From Haliea alexandrii (lineage in GTDB: Bacteria > Pseudomonadota > Gammaproteobacteria > Pseudomonadales > Halieaceae): 64,000 bases of DNA. The position numbers and the translations under genes are program-made. Location: contig NZ_RFLW01000001.1 of assembly GCF_003719295.1 (NCBI RefSeq), positions 682,001-746,000 of the forward strand, read 5' to 3'. Of this stretch, positions 46,382 through 56,191 are shown one piece after another; the first letter of the stretch is position 1; every line of letters starts with the position of its first letter. The notes beneath the pieces were generated by a model that worked only from the letters and a program-made list of their open reading frames with translations, was not told the origin of the DNA and did no database searches.

Positions 46382-46783
46382 TCAGTCGCTCTGGCGCTGA
46401 GCGGTGGAACGCGATCGCACGGCACCCAGAGCGGCCAGTACTAGTGCCATCAGCGTGAGTGTCCACAGGGGGAGGGCAGGCACGGCTTCGGCGACAAAAC
46501 GCAGGAGCAGGATGGCCTCTTTCTGGATGCTGTAGTCGCTGAGGGTGCGGCCGTCCTCCAACTCTTTGTCGGCAAAGAAGAGGCGCTGACGGGTCGGTGT
46601 AACGCCCTCCCGCTCGAGGATTTTCTGCTTCACATTTTCGATGCTGTCGCTGGGTTCTACATCCAGGGTAATCGTCTTGCCGGTCGGGGTCCTGACGAAA
46701 ATCTGCATGGCAGCCGCGTGTTGTGCGCTCAGGCAGAGCAGCAGGATCAGGCAAACGTGTTGCACTGTGCGACTGGATGGCAT
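46382..46783 (-). CDS. Exported, membrane-anchored ubiquitin-like protein
   Basis: 133 residues. Residues 1-25 form a signal peptide ending QHAAA. Cleavage there would leave [20 protein letters not shown], the start of ubiquitin itself. Against human ubiquitin about 50 of the first 70 positions are identical by eye, including [10 protein letters not shown]. Lys11, 27, 29, 48 and 63 are kept; Lys6 and Lys33 are Arg. The interaction patch is altered (Leu8 to Pro, Ile44 to Phe, His68 to Leu, Val70 to Arg) and the LRLRGG tail is missing. Instead a C-terminal [20 protein letters not shown] helix followed by an Arg-containing tail resembles an IPTL-CTERM anchor. AAAGGAG lies ten bases before the ATG. 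It follows rep by 26 bases on the same strand. No E1, E2 or JAMM protease gene is nearby. Acquisition from a eukaryote is likely; function unknown. Confidence 0.93.
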   Translation of the reverse strand: MPSSRTVQHVCLILLLCLSAQHAAAMQIFVRTPTGKTITLDVEPSDSIENVKQKILEREGVTPTRQRLFFADKELEDGRTLSDYSIQKEAILLLRFVAEAVPALPLWTLTLMALVLAALGAVRSRSTAQRQSD

Positions 46784-46809
46784 GTGTAGAGGTCTCCTTT
46801 ACCTGTGCT

Positions 46810-48807
46810 TCACGCAAACAGCGATTTCAGACTGCTCAGCGTCTCTGTGGCACGCTGTTCATTGGCTTCGGCGGTGTCGGCATCGCCGCCCTGCCATTGC
46901 AGGTCTTCCGCGGGCAGTTCATCGAGGAAGCGGCTGGGTTCGCAGCGCAGTTGCTCACCGTACTGGCGGCGTTTCAGCGCCATGGTCATGGTCAGGGTCT
47001 CGCGGGCACGGGTAATGCCGACATAGGCCAGCCGTCGCTCCTCCGCGATATTGTCTTCTTCGATACTCACCCGGTGCGGCAGCAGGTTTTCCTCCATGCC
47101 GATGATGAATACATGGGGAAACTCCAACCCCTTGGAGGCGTGCAGGGTCATCAACTGCACGCTGTCCGGCCCTGCCTTTTCTTCTTCCTGTTGCTCCAGC
47201 AGGTCGCGCAGTAGCAGGCGGCTCACCGCTTCGTCCAGGCCAATCTCTTCGTCCCGCGTGACCCGTTCCAGGCTGTCGATCAGAAACGTGACGTTGCCCA
47301 TGCGGCGCTCCGCGACATCTTCACTGGAGCTGATTTGCAGTAGCCAGTCAGCGTAGTCGATATCCCGTACGAGTTGGCGTATGGCGCCAATGCCGTCGCC
47401 GCCGGCGCTGCGCCGGCGCATTATGCCCAGCCACTGGTTGAATTCCCGCAGCCGTTTCAGGCCAGCCTCCGGCAGGGTGCTGGCATCAACGTGCTGCAGC
47501 GCCTGGCTCAGGCTGCAGTGACGTTGCGTGGCGCAGGTGCCCAGTGCCTCCAGTGTGGAAGGGCCCAGCTTGCGGCGCGGCACGTTGGCGATGCGCAGGA
47601 AGGCGTTGTCGTCGTTCTCGTTCACCAGTAGCCGCAGGTAGGCCATGATGTCCTTCACTTCGTTGCGGGCAAAGAACGAGGTGCCCCCGCTCAAGTGGTA
47701 GGGCACCTGCTGCTGTTGCAGCGCCAGTTCCAGCAGGCGCGACTGGTGGTTGCCGCGGTAGAGAATGGCGTAGTCGCCGAAGCGGGTGCGTTTGCGCAGT
47801 TTGTGGTCGAGGATCTCGGCTACCACCTGGTCCACTTCCTGTTGCTCGTCGGCGCAGCGCAGCACACGCAGGGGCTCGCCGGCCCCCAGTTCGCTCCACA
47901 ACTGTTTCTCGAACACGTGTTCGTTGTTGGCGATGAGCGTGTTGGCCGCCTTGAGAATACGCGCGGTGGAGCGGTAGTTCTGCTCCAGCTTGACCAGCTT
48001 CAGGCCGCGGAAGTCGGTTTGCAGCTGCACCAGGTTTTCCGGGCGTGCGCCGCGCCAGGCGTAGATCGACTGGTCGTCGTCACCGACCACGGTGAGCGCG
48101 CCGCGCAGGCCCACCAGCTGGCGCACCAGCAGGTACTGGCTGGCATTGGTGTCCTGGTACTCGTCCACCAGCAGGTAGTGCAAGCGGTTCTGCCACTTCT
48201 CGAGTATGTCGGGCTGGTGTTCGAAGAGCACCGTGGGCAGCAGGATGAGGTCGTCAAAATCGAGTGCGTTGAAGGCTTTCAGTGCGCGGCGGTAGCGCTG
48301 GTAGGCCTGGGCGAACAGCATGTCGGCCGGTGAACTGGCCTGCGCCAGGGCGGCTTCGGGCAACAGGCGGTCGTTCTTCCAGTTGGAGATGCGCTGCTGG
48401 ATAAGCCCGGCCTGGTCGCCCTCGGCCCCGTGTTCCTGAATCAGCAGATCGTGGATCAGTTTGCGGCTGTCCTCGCCATCGAAGATGGAAAACCCGGTTT
48501 TCATACCCAGGGCCTTGCGCTCCTCGCGGATGATTTTCAGCCCGAGCTGGTGGAAGGTGCTCACGGTGAGCCCTTCCGAGGCCTGTGCGCCGAGTAGCCC
48601 GCCAACACGTTCTTTCATCTCCCGGGCCGCCTTGTTGGTGAAGGTCACTGCGGCGATACGGTCGGCCCGAATACCACAGTCCTGCACCAGATAGGCGATT
48701 TTGCGGGTGATCACGCTGGTCTTGCCGCTGCCGGCACCTGCGAGTACCAGCAGGGGGCCGTCGATGTAGCGCACAGCCTCGCGCTGGCGGGGGTTGAGCT
48801 GGGTCAC
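46810..48807 (-). CDS. rep: ATP-dependent DNA helicase Rep
   Basis: 665 residues, UvrD/Rep superfamily 1A. Start MTQLNPRQREAVRYIDGPLLVLAGAGSGKTSVITRKI (in outline) has the Rep-type Q motif and Walker A; then VTFTNKAAREMKERV, VDEYQDTNASQYLLVRQL, VVGDDDQSIYAWRGA, LEQNYRST, LMTLHASKGLEFPHVFIIG and YVGITRAR. It is a 3'-5' helicase that clears proteins from DNA ahead of replication forks and restarts stalled forks. The ubiquitin-like gene follows 26 bases downstream and is probably co-transcribed. Confidence 0.96.
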   Translation of the reverse strand: MTQLNPRQREAVRYIDGPLLVLAGAGSGKTSVITRKIAYLVQDCGIRADRIAAVTFTNKAAREMKERVGGLLGAQASEGLTVSTFHQLGLKIIREERKALGMKTGFSIFDGEDSRKLIHDLLIQEHGAEGDQAGLIQQRISNWKNDRLLPEAALAQASSPADMLFAQAYQRYRRALKAFNALDFDDLILLPTVLFEHQPDILEKWQNRLHYLLVDEYQDTNASQYLLVRQLVGLRGALTVVGDDDQSIYAWRGARPENLVQLQTDFRGLKLVKLEQNYRSTARILKAANTLIANNEHVFEKQLWSELGAGEPLRVLRCADEQQEVDQVVAEILDHKLRKRTRFGDYAILYRGNHQSRLLELALQQQQVPYHLSGGTSFFARNEVKDIMAYLRLLVNENDDNAFLRIANVPRRKLGPSTLEALGTCATQRHCSLSQALQHVDASTLPEAGLKRLREFNQWLGIMRRRSAGGDGIGAIRQLVRDIDYADWLLQISSSEDVAERRMGNVTFLIDSLERVTRDEEIGLDEAVSRLLLRDLLEQQEEEKAGPDSVQLMTLHASKGLEFPHVFIIGMEENLLPHRVSIEEDNIAEERRLAYVGITRARETLTMTMALKRRQYGEQLRCEPSRFLDELPAEDLQWQGGDADTAEANEQRATETLSSLKSLFA

Positions 48808-48981
48808 GTGGGTGTCTTTCAGGTGCTGCCTATGGCTGCGCAGTGTAGCAGGATTTTTCCATCATCCGTGCCCGTGGCGTTTCCCGGGGCGCAATACTTT
48901 GGTCATACTGGCCGTTTATAGTACCGCCACAGGTCAACCGACAGCGCGCCTGGCGCGCACTGCCTCACTGCTGGAGTTTCC

Positions 48982-51015
48982 ATGCCCGAACGCTTTATTC
49001 CCGGCCACGCCGACCCCGCCTTTGCCGCGAATGAGGAGCCGCTGCGTGAGCCGGTGGCACAGCCGGACTTTCAGCAGGTGGTAAGTGCTCGCTATCAGCG
49101 CCGGGATTTCCTGCGCGGAGGCGTTGGCCTGACCCTGGGCGCAATGTTCGGTGGCCTGCTGCCAGCGCGAACGGTGCAGGCGTCTGCTGGCGCCAGCGCC
49201 GCATCCTCGCGCCTGGGCTTTCCGGCGGTGGCTGTGGGCAGCGCGGACGCGGTGGTGGTGCCGCCGGGTTATCGTGTGCAGGTGCTGTTGCCCTGGGGTG
49301 AGCCGCTATGTGGTGAGTACCCTGCTTTCGCTGCGAGTAACGGCGCCGCGGAGCAGGCCCAGCAGATGGGCTCGCATCACGATGGCATGCATTTCTTTCC
49401 GCTGGCGGGCAGCTCGTCTGAAGGCCTGCTGGTGATGAATCACGAGTATGCGGAGCCGAGGTTTCTGCATGGGGGCGCAACAGGGCTGGAGCTCAACGCG
49501 TTTGACGTTCCGCTGCGGGCAGACGGCAGCCGCGATTCGGCGCAAGTGCTCAAGGAGATTCATGCCCACGGGGTGAGCGTGGCGCATATTCGTCGCGATG
49601 CACACGGCGTGTGGCAACTGGTGCGCGACGTCCGGAACCGGCGCATTACTGCGGCGACACCCATGGCCATCAGCGGGCCGCTGCGCGGGGACCCGCGCCT
49701 GCACACGGCATGGAGCCCGGAAGGCACACAGGCGCGCGGTACCCTCAACAACTGCGCGCACGGTGTGACCCCCTGGGGTACCTACCTGGCCTGCGAAGAA
49801 AACTGGCGCTATTACTTCGTGCGCGACGCGGGCCCCGCGCCGGTATCGTTGACCCGCTACGGCGTGGAACCACTCAGTGCCTGGCGCTGGCACCTGGCCG
49901 CGGGCAATGCAACAGATGACCCCGGCCAGTTCGCGCGGTTCGATGCCAGCCGGCGCGCGGAGTCGGCCCAGGGCGACTTTCGTAATGAGCCCCATGCCTT
50001 TGGCTGGGTGGTGGAAATCGACCCCTTTGATCCACAGAGCGCACCGGTGAAACGCACTCACCTCGGGCGTTTTGCGCATGAAGGGGTCATTTTTGCGCCC
50101 GCTGTGGAAGGCCGCCCTCTGACCCTGTACTCGGGCGATGATGCCCGGTTTGAGTACGTCTATAAATTTGTGTCCAGCCGCCCGTACCACGCCGCTTCCG
50201 CCGATGGTTCGCTACTGGACGAGGGAACACTGTATGCAGCGCGCTTTTCCGGCGATGGCAGCGGCGAGTGGCTGGCGCTGGTGCCCGGTGAAAACGGACT
50301 GACGGCGGCGAAGGGCTTTGCCACGATTGCCGACATTCTGCTCAACACGCGCGGAGCGGCAGACCTGGCGGGGGCCACTCCGATGGATCGTCCCGAGTGG
50401 GGGGCGCTGGACCCGGCAACGGGCCAGGTGTACTTCAGCCTGACCAAGAATGAACGACGCAAGCCGGAGCAGGCGGGTGGGCCGAACCCGCGCGCCCGCA
50501 ATGCGCACGGCCAGATTGTGCGCTGGCGGGAGGCCGCAGACGATCATACGGCAACAACGTTTGAGTGGGAGCTGTTTTTACTGGCGGGCAAAGCACAGGA
50601 AGGCCTCGACCTGCATGGTGAGCCGCTGACGGAGGATGGCAGCCTCTCCAACCCGGATGGACTCTGGTTTGACGGTGACAGGCGCCTGTGGATACAAACG
50701 GATATTTCCGACCAGGACCTCAATACGCGCGGCTGGTCTACGTTTGGCAACAATGCGCTGCTGGCGGCGGACCCTGATACCGGCGAAGTCAGGCGCTTCC
50801 TGGTTGGGCCTCGCGGCGCTGAGATCACCGGCTGTGTCGGCACACCTGATGGCGCAACGCTGTTTGTGAATGTCCAACACCCGGGGGCGTCGACCAGCGC
50901 ACACGACTTTGCCCGCGGCCGCTTGCAGAGTTACTGGCCCGACGGCGGCCCTGCGATGCCGCGCTCGGCAACGCTGGTGATCACGCGGGAGGACGGGGGC
51001 GTGGTGGGTGCCTGA
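48982..51015 (+). CDS. PhoX-family (DUF839) exported phosphatase
   Basis: 677 residues. Twin-arginine motif QRRDFLRGG at residues 39-47 followed by a hydrophobic stretch and cleavage near VQASA. The mature part has the DUF839/PhoX pattern: [62 protein letters not shown] and [12 protein letters not shown]. PhoX enzymes are Tat-exported, calcium/iron-dependent alkaline phosphatases that release phosphate from organic esters in the periplasm. Divergent from rep with a 174-base spacer. No Pho box is evident to me. Confidence 0.9.
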   Translation: MPERFIPGHADPAFAANEEPLREPVAQPDFQQVVSARYQRRDFLRGGVGLTLGAMFGGLLPARTVQASAGASAASSRLGFPAVAVGSADAVVVPPGYRVQVLLPWGEPLCGEYPAFAASNGAAEQAQQMGSHHDGMHFFPLAGSSSEGLLVMNHEYAEPRFLHGGATGLELNAFDVPLRADGSRDSAQVLKEIHAHGVSVAHIRRDAHGVWQLVRDVRNRRITAATPMAISGPLRGDPRLHTAWSPEGTQARGTLNNCAHGVTPWGTYLACEENWRYYFVRDAGPAPVSLTRYGVEPLSAWRWHLAAGNATDDPGQFARFDASRRAESAQGDFRNEPHAFGWVVEIDPFDPQSAPVKRTHLGRFAHEGVIFAPAVEGRPLTLYSGDDARFEYVYKFVSSRPYHAASADGSLLDEGTLYAARFSGDGSGEWLALVPGENGLTAAKGFATIADILLNTRGAADLAGATPMDRPEWGALDPATGQVYFSLTKNERRKPEQAGGPNPRARNAHGQIVRWREAADDHTATTFEWELFLLAGKAQEGLDLHGEPLTEDGSLSNPDGLWFDGDRRLWIQTDISDQDLNTRGWSTFGNNALLAADPDTGEVRRFLVGPRGAEITGCVGTPDGATLFVNVQHPGASTSAHDFARGRLQSYWPDGGPAMPRSATLVITREDGGVVGA

Positions 51016-51060
51016 GTGTCAGGCGCTTGTTCGGGAGAGCGGCGTGCTTTCCGCGCGGCC

Positions 51061-52263
51061 TCAGGACAGGCGCTCAATCAGTAAGGCGCATCCCGTACCC
51101 GCAGCCCCGGCTGCCGAAACCACTCCCCGCTGCAGGCCGCGCCGCTCCAGCTCATCCAGCAAGGTGCCTGCCATCATGGCGCCAGTCGCTCCCATGGGGT
51201 GCCCCAGGGCAATCACGCCACCGTTCACGTTGAGCTTGTCCTCCGCGATGCCCAGCTCGCGCATGGCAACCACACTCACCGCGGCAAAGGCCTCATGAAT
51301 TTCGAACAGGTCGATATCCGCGGCGCTCAGTCCCTGCTCGGCGAGCAGGGTGCGGGTTGCTTCCACACAGCCGCTCAGCACCTGCAGCGGGTCGGCGTTG
51401 ACCGTGGCCGACGCCACAATGCGCGCTCGGGGCCGTGCGCCATTGCGCTGCCCCCAGGCCTCGTTGGCAATCAGCACCAGGGCGGCGCCATCCGCCATGG
51501 CGGGTGAATTCCCTGCTGTGTGGATGTGCTCGACGGCGGCAAGCTGTGGGTGACCGGCTAGTTGGAAAGCGTCAATGCCTGCAGCGCCGGCTTTGGCAAA
51601 TACCGCGGGCATCTCAGCCAGCTGCTCAAGGGTGGTGTTTGCGCGAATGCACTCGTCGGTGCTCACCACGCTGCCGTCTTCCAGCGTGATGGGCACGATT
51701 GAGCTGAACCAGCCCTGCTCGCGGGCCTGCGCGGCGCGTTGCTGGCTGGCCAGCGCGATGGCATCCGCCTCGGCGCGGCTGATACCGTGCAGCGTGGCAA
51801 TCAGATCGGCGCCATTGCCCATCATCAACATGCGGCACTGGGCGGCAAATTGCGGGTCGGTGAACACCCGTGCCTTGTCTGCGAGCATGGGCACCCGCGA
51901 CATCATTTCCACGCCGCCGGCAACGGTCACCTCGGCCTGTCCGGCGCCAACCTTCAGTGCCGCCAGGGCCATGGCATCAATGCCGGAGGAGCAGTAGCGG
52001 TTCACGGTGAGTCCGGGCACCGAGCCGGGCCATCCGGCGTAGAGGGTGGAGTTCTTGGCGATATTCCCGGCCTGTTCGCCCGCCTGGGTGACACAGCCGA
52101 GAATGACATCGGCCACCTCGCCCGGCACGAGGCCGGTGCGATCCACGAGGGCCGCATAGAGTTGCTGCAACAGCGCCTGGGGCGTGAGTGCATTGAGGCT
52201 GGCGCCTTCCTTTGCGCGGCCGCGGGGGCTGCGCAGGGCATCATAGATCAGTGCGCTTTTCAT
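51061..52263 (-). CDS. Acetyl-CoA C-acyltransferase (thiolase, FadA-like)
   Basis: 400 residues from the ATG at 52263, which overlaps the stop of the next thiolase gene (ATGA). Active-site Cys in [39 protein letters not shown] and a C-terminal [10 protein letters not shown] segment give the other catalytic His and Cys. Degradative thiolase that splits 3-oxoacyl-CoA. Last gene of a four-gene unit (nitronate monooxygenase-like, CoA ligase, SCP-x-type thiolase, thiolase) converging on phoX. Confidence 0.94.
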   Translation of the reverse strand: MKSALIYDALRSPRGRAKEGASLNALTPQALLQQLYAALVDRTGLVPGEVADVILGCVTQAGEQAGNIAKNSTLYAGWPGSVPGLTVNRYCSSGIDAMALAALKVGAGQAEVTVAGGVEMMSRVPMLADKARVFTDPQFAAQCRMLMMGNGADLIATLHGISRAEADAIALASQQRAAQAREQGWFSSIVPITLEDGSVVSTDECIRANTTLEQLAEMPAVFAKAGAAGIDAFQLAGHPQLAAVEHIHTAGNSPAMADGAALVLIANEAWGQRNGARPRARIVASATVNADPLQVLSGCVEATRTLLAEQGLSAADIDLFEIHEAFAAVSVVAMRELGIAEDKLNVNGGVIALGHPMGATGAMMAGTLLDELERRGLQRGVVSAAGAAGTGCALLIERLS

Positions 52264-53492
52264 GAACCGACTCCAATAATCAGGCTGACACAAGTGGTGG
52301 CGCTACCACCGAGGTTGAAGGTCGCCATGTTTTGCGCGCGCGCAAGCTGGTAGCCGCCGGCCCGGCCGCTCACCTGCCGGGCGCAATCCAGGGCCATGCG
52401 CACGCCGGTGGCGCCCACCGGGTGACCGAGGCCAATCAGGCCCCCGCTGGGGTTGATGGGGAAGTCGCCTTCGCGGGTGATGCGGCCGTCTTCCACCGCC
52501 TTCCAGCTCTCCCCCGGCGCGGTAAGCCCGCTGTGGTCTATGGCCATGTATTCGGTGACGGAAAAGCAGTCGTGGGTTTCCAGGCCGTCGAGGTCGCTGA
52601 TGTGGCTGAATCCGCCGCGATGCAGGGCATCCTCCATCATGGTTTGTACGTGCGGGAACAGCAGCGGCATGCCGGCACTGAGCTGCAGTTTGCGCTCCAG
52701 CAGAATGGGCGCAGAGCGGTGGCCCCAACCCTTGATGCGCGGTATGTCGGCCAGTTTCAGGCCGAGCTTCGCCGCGTGCTCGCGCGCGGCGCGCTCACTG
52801 GCAAGAATGACGCAGGCTGCGCCATCGGTGATTTGCCCGCAGTCCAGCTTGCGCACGCGGCCCTCGATAACCGGGTTCAGTCCGTCGTTCTCGCTGAAGC
52901 AACCGGCCGGGAACTGCCATTCGCGGGTCTGTGCGTTGGGGTTGTCGCGCGCGTTGCTGAAGTTGATTTCCGCGATACGGGCGAGGTGCTCGCTCTGGAT
53001 GCCGTGGCGCTGCTGGTATTCGCGTGTGATGCGGTCGAACAGGTGCGGCCAGGGGTAGTCGCAGTCGGTGGCTTCGTGCCCCTGCCAGGCGGCAGCCCCC
53101 AGGTACTCGGCGCCGGTTTTGCCGTTCACATTGCGCATGAACTCCAGGCCCAGCACGCAGGCCACGTCATAGTGTCCGGCTTCAATATCGCGCATGGCGC
53201 TGAGCATGGCGATAGAGCCCGAGGCACAGGCGGCCTCATGGCGCGAGGTGGGAATGGCTGCGAGTTCCGGGTGCAGCTGGCCGAAGAAACCGTTGATCAG
53301 CCCCTGCCCGGTAAACAGCTCGCCGACAAAATTGCCCACGTGGCCCACCTCGATTTGTGCGGGCTCGATGCCGGCGTCGGCGATGGCGCCGTCCAGCGCT
53401 TCGGCGAACATGTCGTAGATTTCCAGGCCTTCGCGGGCCCAGTTGCGGCTGAAGTCGGTCTGTTTGCCGCCCAGGATGTAAACGTTGCTCAT
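52260..53492 (-). CDS. SCP-x-type thiolase-like protein
   Basis: 410 residues. N-terminal VYILGGKQTDFSRNWAREG, nucleophile Cys in EAACASGSIAMLSA, LETHDCFSVTEYMAID and INPSGGLIGLGHPVGATG are the SCP-x/acetyl-CoA acetyltransferase marks. The group includes thiolases for branched or steroid side-chain acyl-CoA. Overlaps the ligase gene upstream and the second thiolase downstream by four bases each. Having two different thiolases suggests two cleavage steps or two chain shapes. Confidence 0.93.
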   Translation of the reverse strand: MSNVYILGGKQTDFSRNWAREGLEIYDMFAEALDGAIADAGIEPAQIEVGHVGNFVGELFTGQGLINGFFGQLHPELAAIPTSRHEAACASGSIAMLSAMRDIEAGHYDVACVLGLEFMRNVNGKTGAEYLGAAAWQGHEATDCDYPWPHLFDRITREYQQRHGIQSEHLARIAEINFSNARDNPNAQTREWQFPAGCFSENDGLNPVIEGRVRKLDCGQITDGAACVILASERAAREHAAKLGLKLADIPRIKGWGHRSAPILLERKLQLSAGMPLLFPHVQTMMEDALHRGGFSHISDLDGLETHDCFSVTEYMAIDHSGLTAPGESWKAVEDGRITREGDFPINPSGGLIGLGHPVGATGVRMALDCARQVSGRAGGYQLARAQNMATFNLGGSATTCVSLIIGVGS

Positions 53493-55168
53493 GTTGGGTT
53501 TCCTCGTTCTTTGACCTGTGCCTGCAGTTCGCCGCGCACCACCTTGCCTACCGGGTTGCGGGGCAGAGCCTGGAACACCTCCAGCCGCTCCGGCAGCTTG
53601 AATTTCGCGATGCCCTTTTCCTGCAGCCAGGCGCAGAGTGCTGCCAGCGTCGGCGGCGTGGTGTCTTCCAGGGCGACCACGCAGGCGCAGATCTTCTCTT
53701 CCAGGTCCGCATCCGGATAGCCGCAGACTGCCGCCTCGGCAAGCCCCGGGAAGCCCTCCAGCAGGGTGTCCAGCTCTGCCGGCGAGATCTTCATGCCGCC
53801 GCGGTTGATGATGTCCTTGCAGCGGCCAACGATGCGGTAGTAATTGGGTGGCTCGCCGGCGATTTCCACCAGATCCCCGGTGCGGAAAAGGCCGTCTGCG
53901 GTAAATACCCCCTCACCATCGTGATCCAGATACCCGTCGAATACGGCGGGCCCGCCGATGCACAGCTCTCCGGGGACACCGGCCCGGGTGATTTCGGCGC
54001 CGGACTCCGGGTCGATAACCCGCGTGGTGATGGATTCGTGGGAGTGCCCTTGCCAGGGCATGTTCGGAGCACCGAAGCGTGGAAACAGGCTGGCGCGGTA
54101 TTCGGGTGTTGCCGCCACTTCGGGAGTAGAGAACAGGCTGATGCCTTCATTGGAGCCATAGAAGTTGATGATCGGCTTGCCGTACTCCCCTTCGATGACC
54201 TGAATCATCGCCGGTGACAGCGGCACGGAGCCTGAGCCGAAGGCCCGGATGGCACTGAAGTCACACTGCTGCCACAGCGCCGGTTGTTGCGCGAGCCGGT
54301 TGAGCAGCGCCGGCGGTGCAATGGTGAAGTTGACGCGCTCGGCCTGGATCTGGCGCAGGAACAGGGGTGGGTCCATGGGCTGGTGCAGCACCAGGGGGCA
54401 GGCGTGAATGATGGCGGGAAACAGGAATCCGCCCAGCGCCGCCATGTTCACCAGCGGGAACGGCACGAGCAGCGTCTCACCGGGCTGGTAATTACCGGCT
54501 GCCATCGTGTTGCGCGCCATGGCGCGCCACATGTTGTGTGAGCGTGGCACGCCCTTCGGGGTGCCGGTGGTGCCCGAGGTCCAGACTACGGTGAGGATAT
54601 CGTTGGCGCTGGCCGGATGCTGCGCCCGGTGCGCGCGCAGGGCGGTCAGATCGTCGGGTGAAACGGGCCGGTCGAGGTCCAGTTCTGTGCCGAAACGCCA
54701 GATGGGTAGGTCGGGAAGGGCGGTTTGGGCTCGCGCGGCCAGGTCCTGGTCGCGGAACTGCCCGAGGGTGATCACGGCTGCGGGCTGCAGGGCCCGGGCA
54801 AAGCCGGCCAGCTCATGCCCGCCGTATTGTATGGGCAGGGGTGATATCACCACGCCCAGCTTGCTGGCGGCGTAGTAGGTGACCACCAGCTCGGCAATGT
54901 TCGGCAGCTGCACCAGAATGCGGTCGTCATGGCGCAGCCCGAGTGCCAGCAGTTGCGCGGCGAGGCGGTCACTCAGCGTGTCCAGCTCGGCAAACGTGAT
55001 GCGCCGTGCGGGCAGGCCCGTCAACTCGGGTTTACTGGGCTGGTCGACCAGCGCCGTGCGTTCGGGCACGGCGGCGGCCTGAGCGGCGAGGATGTCGTGC
55101 AGCGTCTCCTCGCCCCAGTAGCCGGCCTGGGTGAGTGCGTCGATACGGGCTTTTGGACTGGTTTGCAT
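53489..55168 (-). CDS. AMP-forming acyl-CoA ligase
   Basis: 559 residues, ANL superfamily. Phosphate-binding loop TVVWTSGTTGTPKGVPRSHN, core motif INFYGSNEGISLFS, hinge TGDLVEIAG-x-x-x-YYRIVGRCKDIINRGGMKISP and the C-terminal lysine in RNPVGKVVRGEL. It activates a carboxylic acid to its CoA ester with ATP. Overall look is close to aryl or cyclohexanecarboxylate-type ligases (2,3-dihydroxybenzoate-AMP ligase branch), but specificity cannot be read. Three bases separate it from the nitronate monooxygenase-like gene. Confidence 0.93.
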   Translation of the reverse strand: MQTSPKARIDALTQAGYWGEETLHDILAAQAAAVPERTALVDQPSKPELTGLPARRITFAELDTLSDRLAAQLLALGLRHDDRILVQLPNIAELVVTYYAASKLGVVISPLPIQYGGHELAGFARALQPAAVITLGQFRDQDLAARAQTALPDLPIWRFGTELDLDRPVSPDDLTALRAHRAQHPASANDILTVVWTSGTTGTPKGVPRSHNMWRAMARNTMAAGNYQPGETLLVPFPLVNMAALGGFLFPAIIHACPLVLHQPMDPPLFLRQIQAERVNFTIAPPALLNRLAQQPALWQQCDFSAIRAFGSGSVPLSPAMIQVIEGEYGKPIINFYGSNEGISLFSTPEVAATPEYRASLFPRFGAPNMPWQGHSHESITTRVIDPESGAEITRAGVPGELCIGGPAVFDGYLDHDGEGVFTADGLFRTGDLVEIAGEPPNYYRIVGRCKDIINRGGMKISPAELDTLLEGFPGLAEAAVCGYPDADLEEKICACVVALEDTTPPTLAALCAWLQEKGIAKFKLPERLEVFQALPRNPVGKVVRGELQAQVKERGNPT

Positions 55169-55171
55169 GGT

Positions 55172-56086
55172 TTATCCCTCGCAGGCGGCGTGGTACTCGG
55201 TTTCCAGTCGGTCGACCAGATCCGCAATGGGCAGAATATCGCGTATCGCCCCCACGCCCTGGCCGGCAGACCACACATCCCGCCAACGCTTGGCATCGCT
55301 GGTGGAGGCGGCGATATCGATTTTCTTGCCGTCTGGCATATTCTCCGGATCGTAGCCCGCGGCCACCAGGCTGGCGCGCAACCAGTTGGCTTTTACGCCG
55401 GTCAGCGCTGCAGAGCAGACGATATCGGCACCGGTGGCATCCACCACCATCTGCTTGTAGGCGGGGTCGGCCATACTTTCCTGCGTGGCGATAAAGCGCG
55501 TGCCCATATACGCGTAGTTGGCTCCCAATACCTGAGCGGCGCGCACACCGCGACCGCTGGAAATGCCGCCGCCGAGCACAATGTCGCCGGGCCAGAACTG
55601 GCGCACTTCCTCTACGAAGGCGAAGCCGGCCTGCTGCCCGGTGTGGCCACCGGCGCCGGCCGCGACCAGCACCAGCCCATCGACACCGGCCTCGACGGCC
55701 TTGGCAGCAAAGCGCGTGTCGATCACATCCGCGAACACCTTGCCGCCATAGCTGTGCACGGCTTCAATGGCTTCACGGGGGCTGCCCAGGGCGGAAATGA
55801 CCAGCGGGGCCCGATACTTCACGGCCAGTTCCAGATCGTCGAAGCGCCGTGTATTGGAGCGGTGCATCATCAGGTTGATAGCCCAGGGCCCGTGATCCTC
55901 CCCGCCCGTCGCCGCGGTGATGTCCTGCAGCCAGCGCTCCAGTTCCTCCGTGCTGCGGGCATTGACCGACGGAAAGGTGCCCACGATACCGGCGCGGCAG
56001 CTGGCGATGACCATTTCCGGCCCGGATTGCAGGAACATGGGTGCCTGGAATACGGGGAGCCTGAGTGTACTGAGTGATGTCGGCAT
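55172..56086 (-). CDS. Nitronate monooxygenase-family flavoprotein
   Basis: 304 residues, FMN-binding TIM barrel (PF03060). PVFQAPMFLQSGPEMV, the long AVEAGVDGLVLVAAGAGGHTGQQ with the HTG motif, GDIVLGGGISSGRGVRAAQVLGANYAYMGTRF are typical. In catabolic clusters such proteins often serve as enoyl reductases or oxidases rather than nitroalkane enzymes. First gene of the unit ending with the thiolases. A copy of the shared 14-base motif lies 14 bases before its start. Confidence 0.9.
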   Translation of the reverse strand: MPTSLSTLRLPVFQAPMFLQSGPEMVIASCRAGIVGTFPSVNARSTEELERWLQDITAATGGEDHGPWAINLMMHRSNTRRFDDLELAVKYRAPLVISALGSPREAIEAVHSYGGKVFADVIDTRFAAKAVEAGVDGLVLVAAGAGGHTGQQAGFAFVEEVRQFWPGDIVLGGGISSGRGVRAAQVLGANYAYMGTRFIATQESMADPAYKQMVVDATGADIVCSAALTGVKANWLRASLVAAGYDPENMPDGKKIDIAASTSDAKRWRDVWSAGQGVGAIRDILPIADLVDRLETEYHAACEG

Positions 56087-56100
56087 AACGGGCGTCCCGA

Positions 56101-56114
56101 GTTACTTTTATTAA
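56101..56114 (+). promoter_or_regulatory. Regulon motif copy 1 (degenerate)
   Basis: GTTACTTTTATTAA, 12 of 14 positions equal to the copy at 59630 read on its own strand. It lies just upstream of the nitronate monooxygenase-like gene, whose transcript runs leftward. Orientation relative to the gene is the same as for copy 2. Confidence 0.5.
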
Positions 56115-56191
56115 AAGACCACCATGGTAGTCGTGAATGTGATGGGCGACAAGGCATGGCCGTCGCCCGGCCGTCTCACACCGTTGCGGTC

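Noticed and set aside
46382-48807. A bacterial ubiquitin-conjugation operon
   Set aside because: No ThiF/E1, E2-like or JAMM gene is near, the protein is exported and has no C-terminal Gly-Gly.
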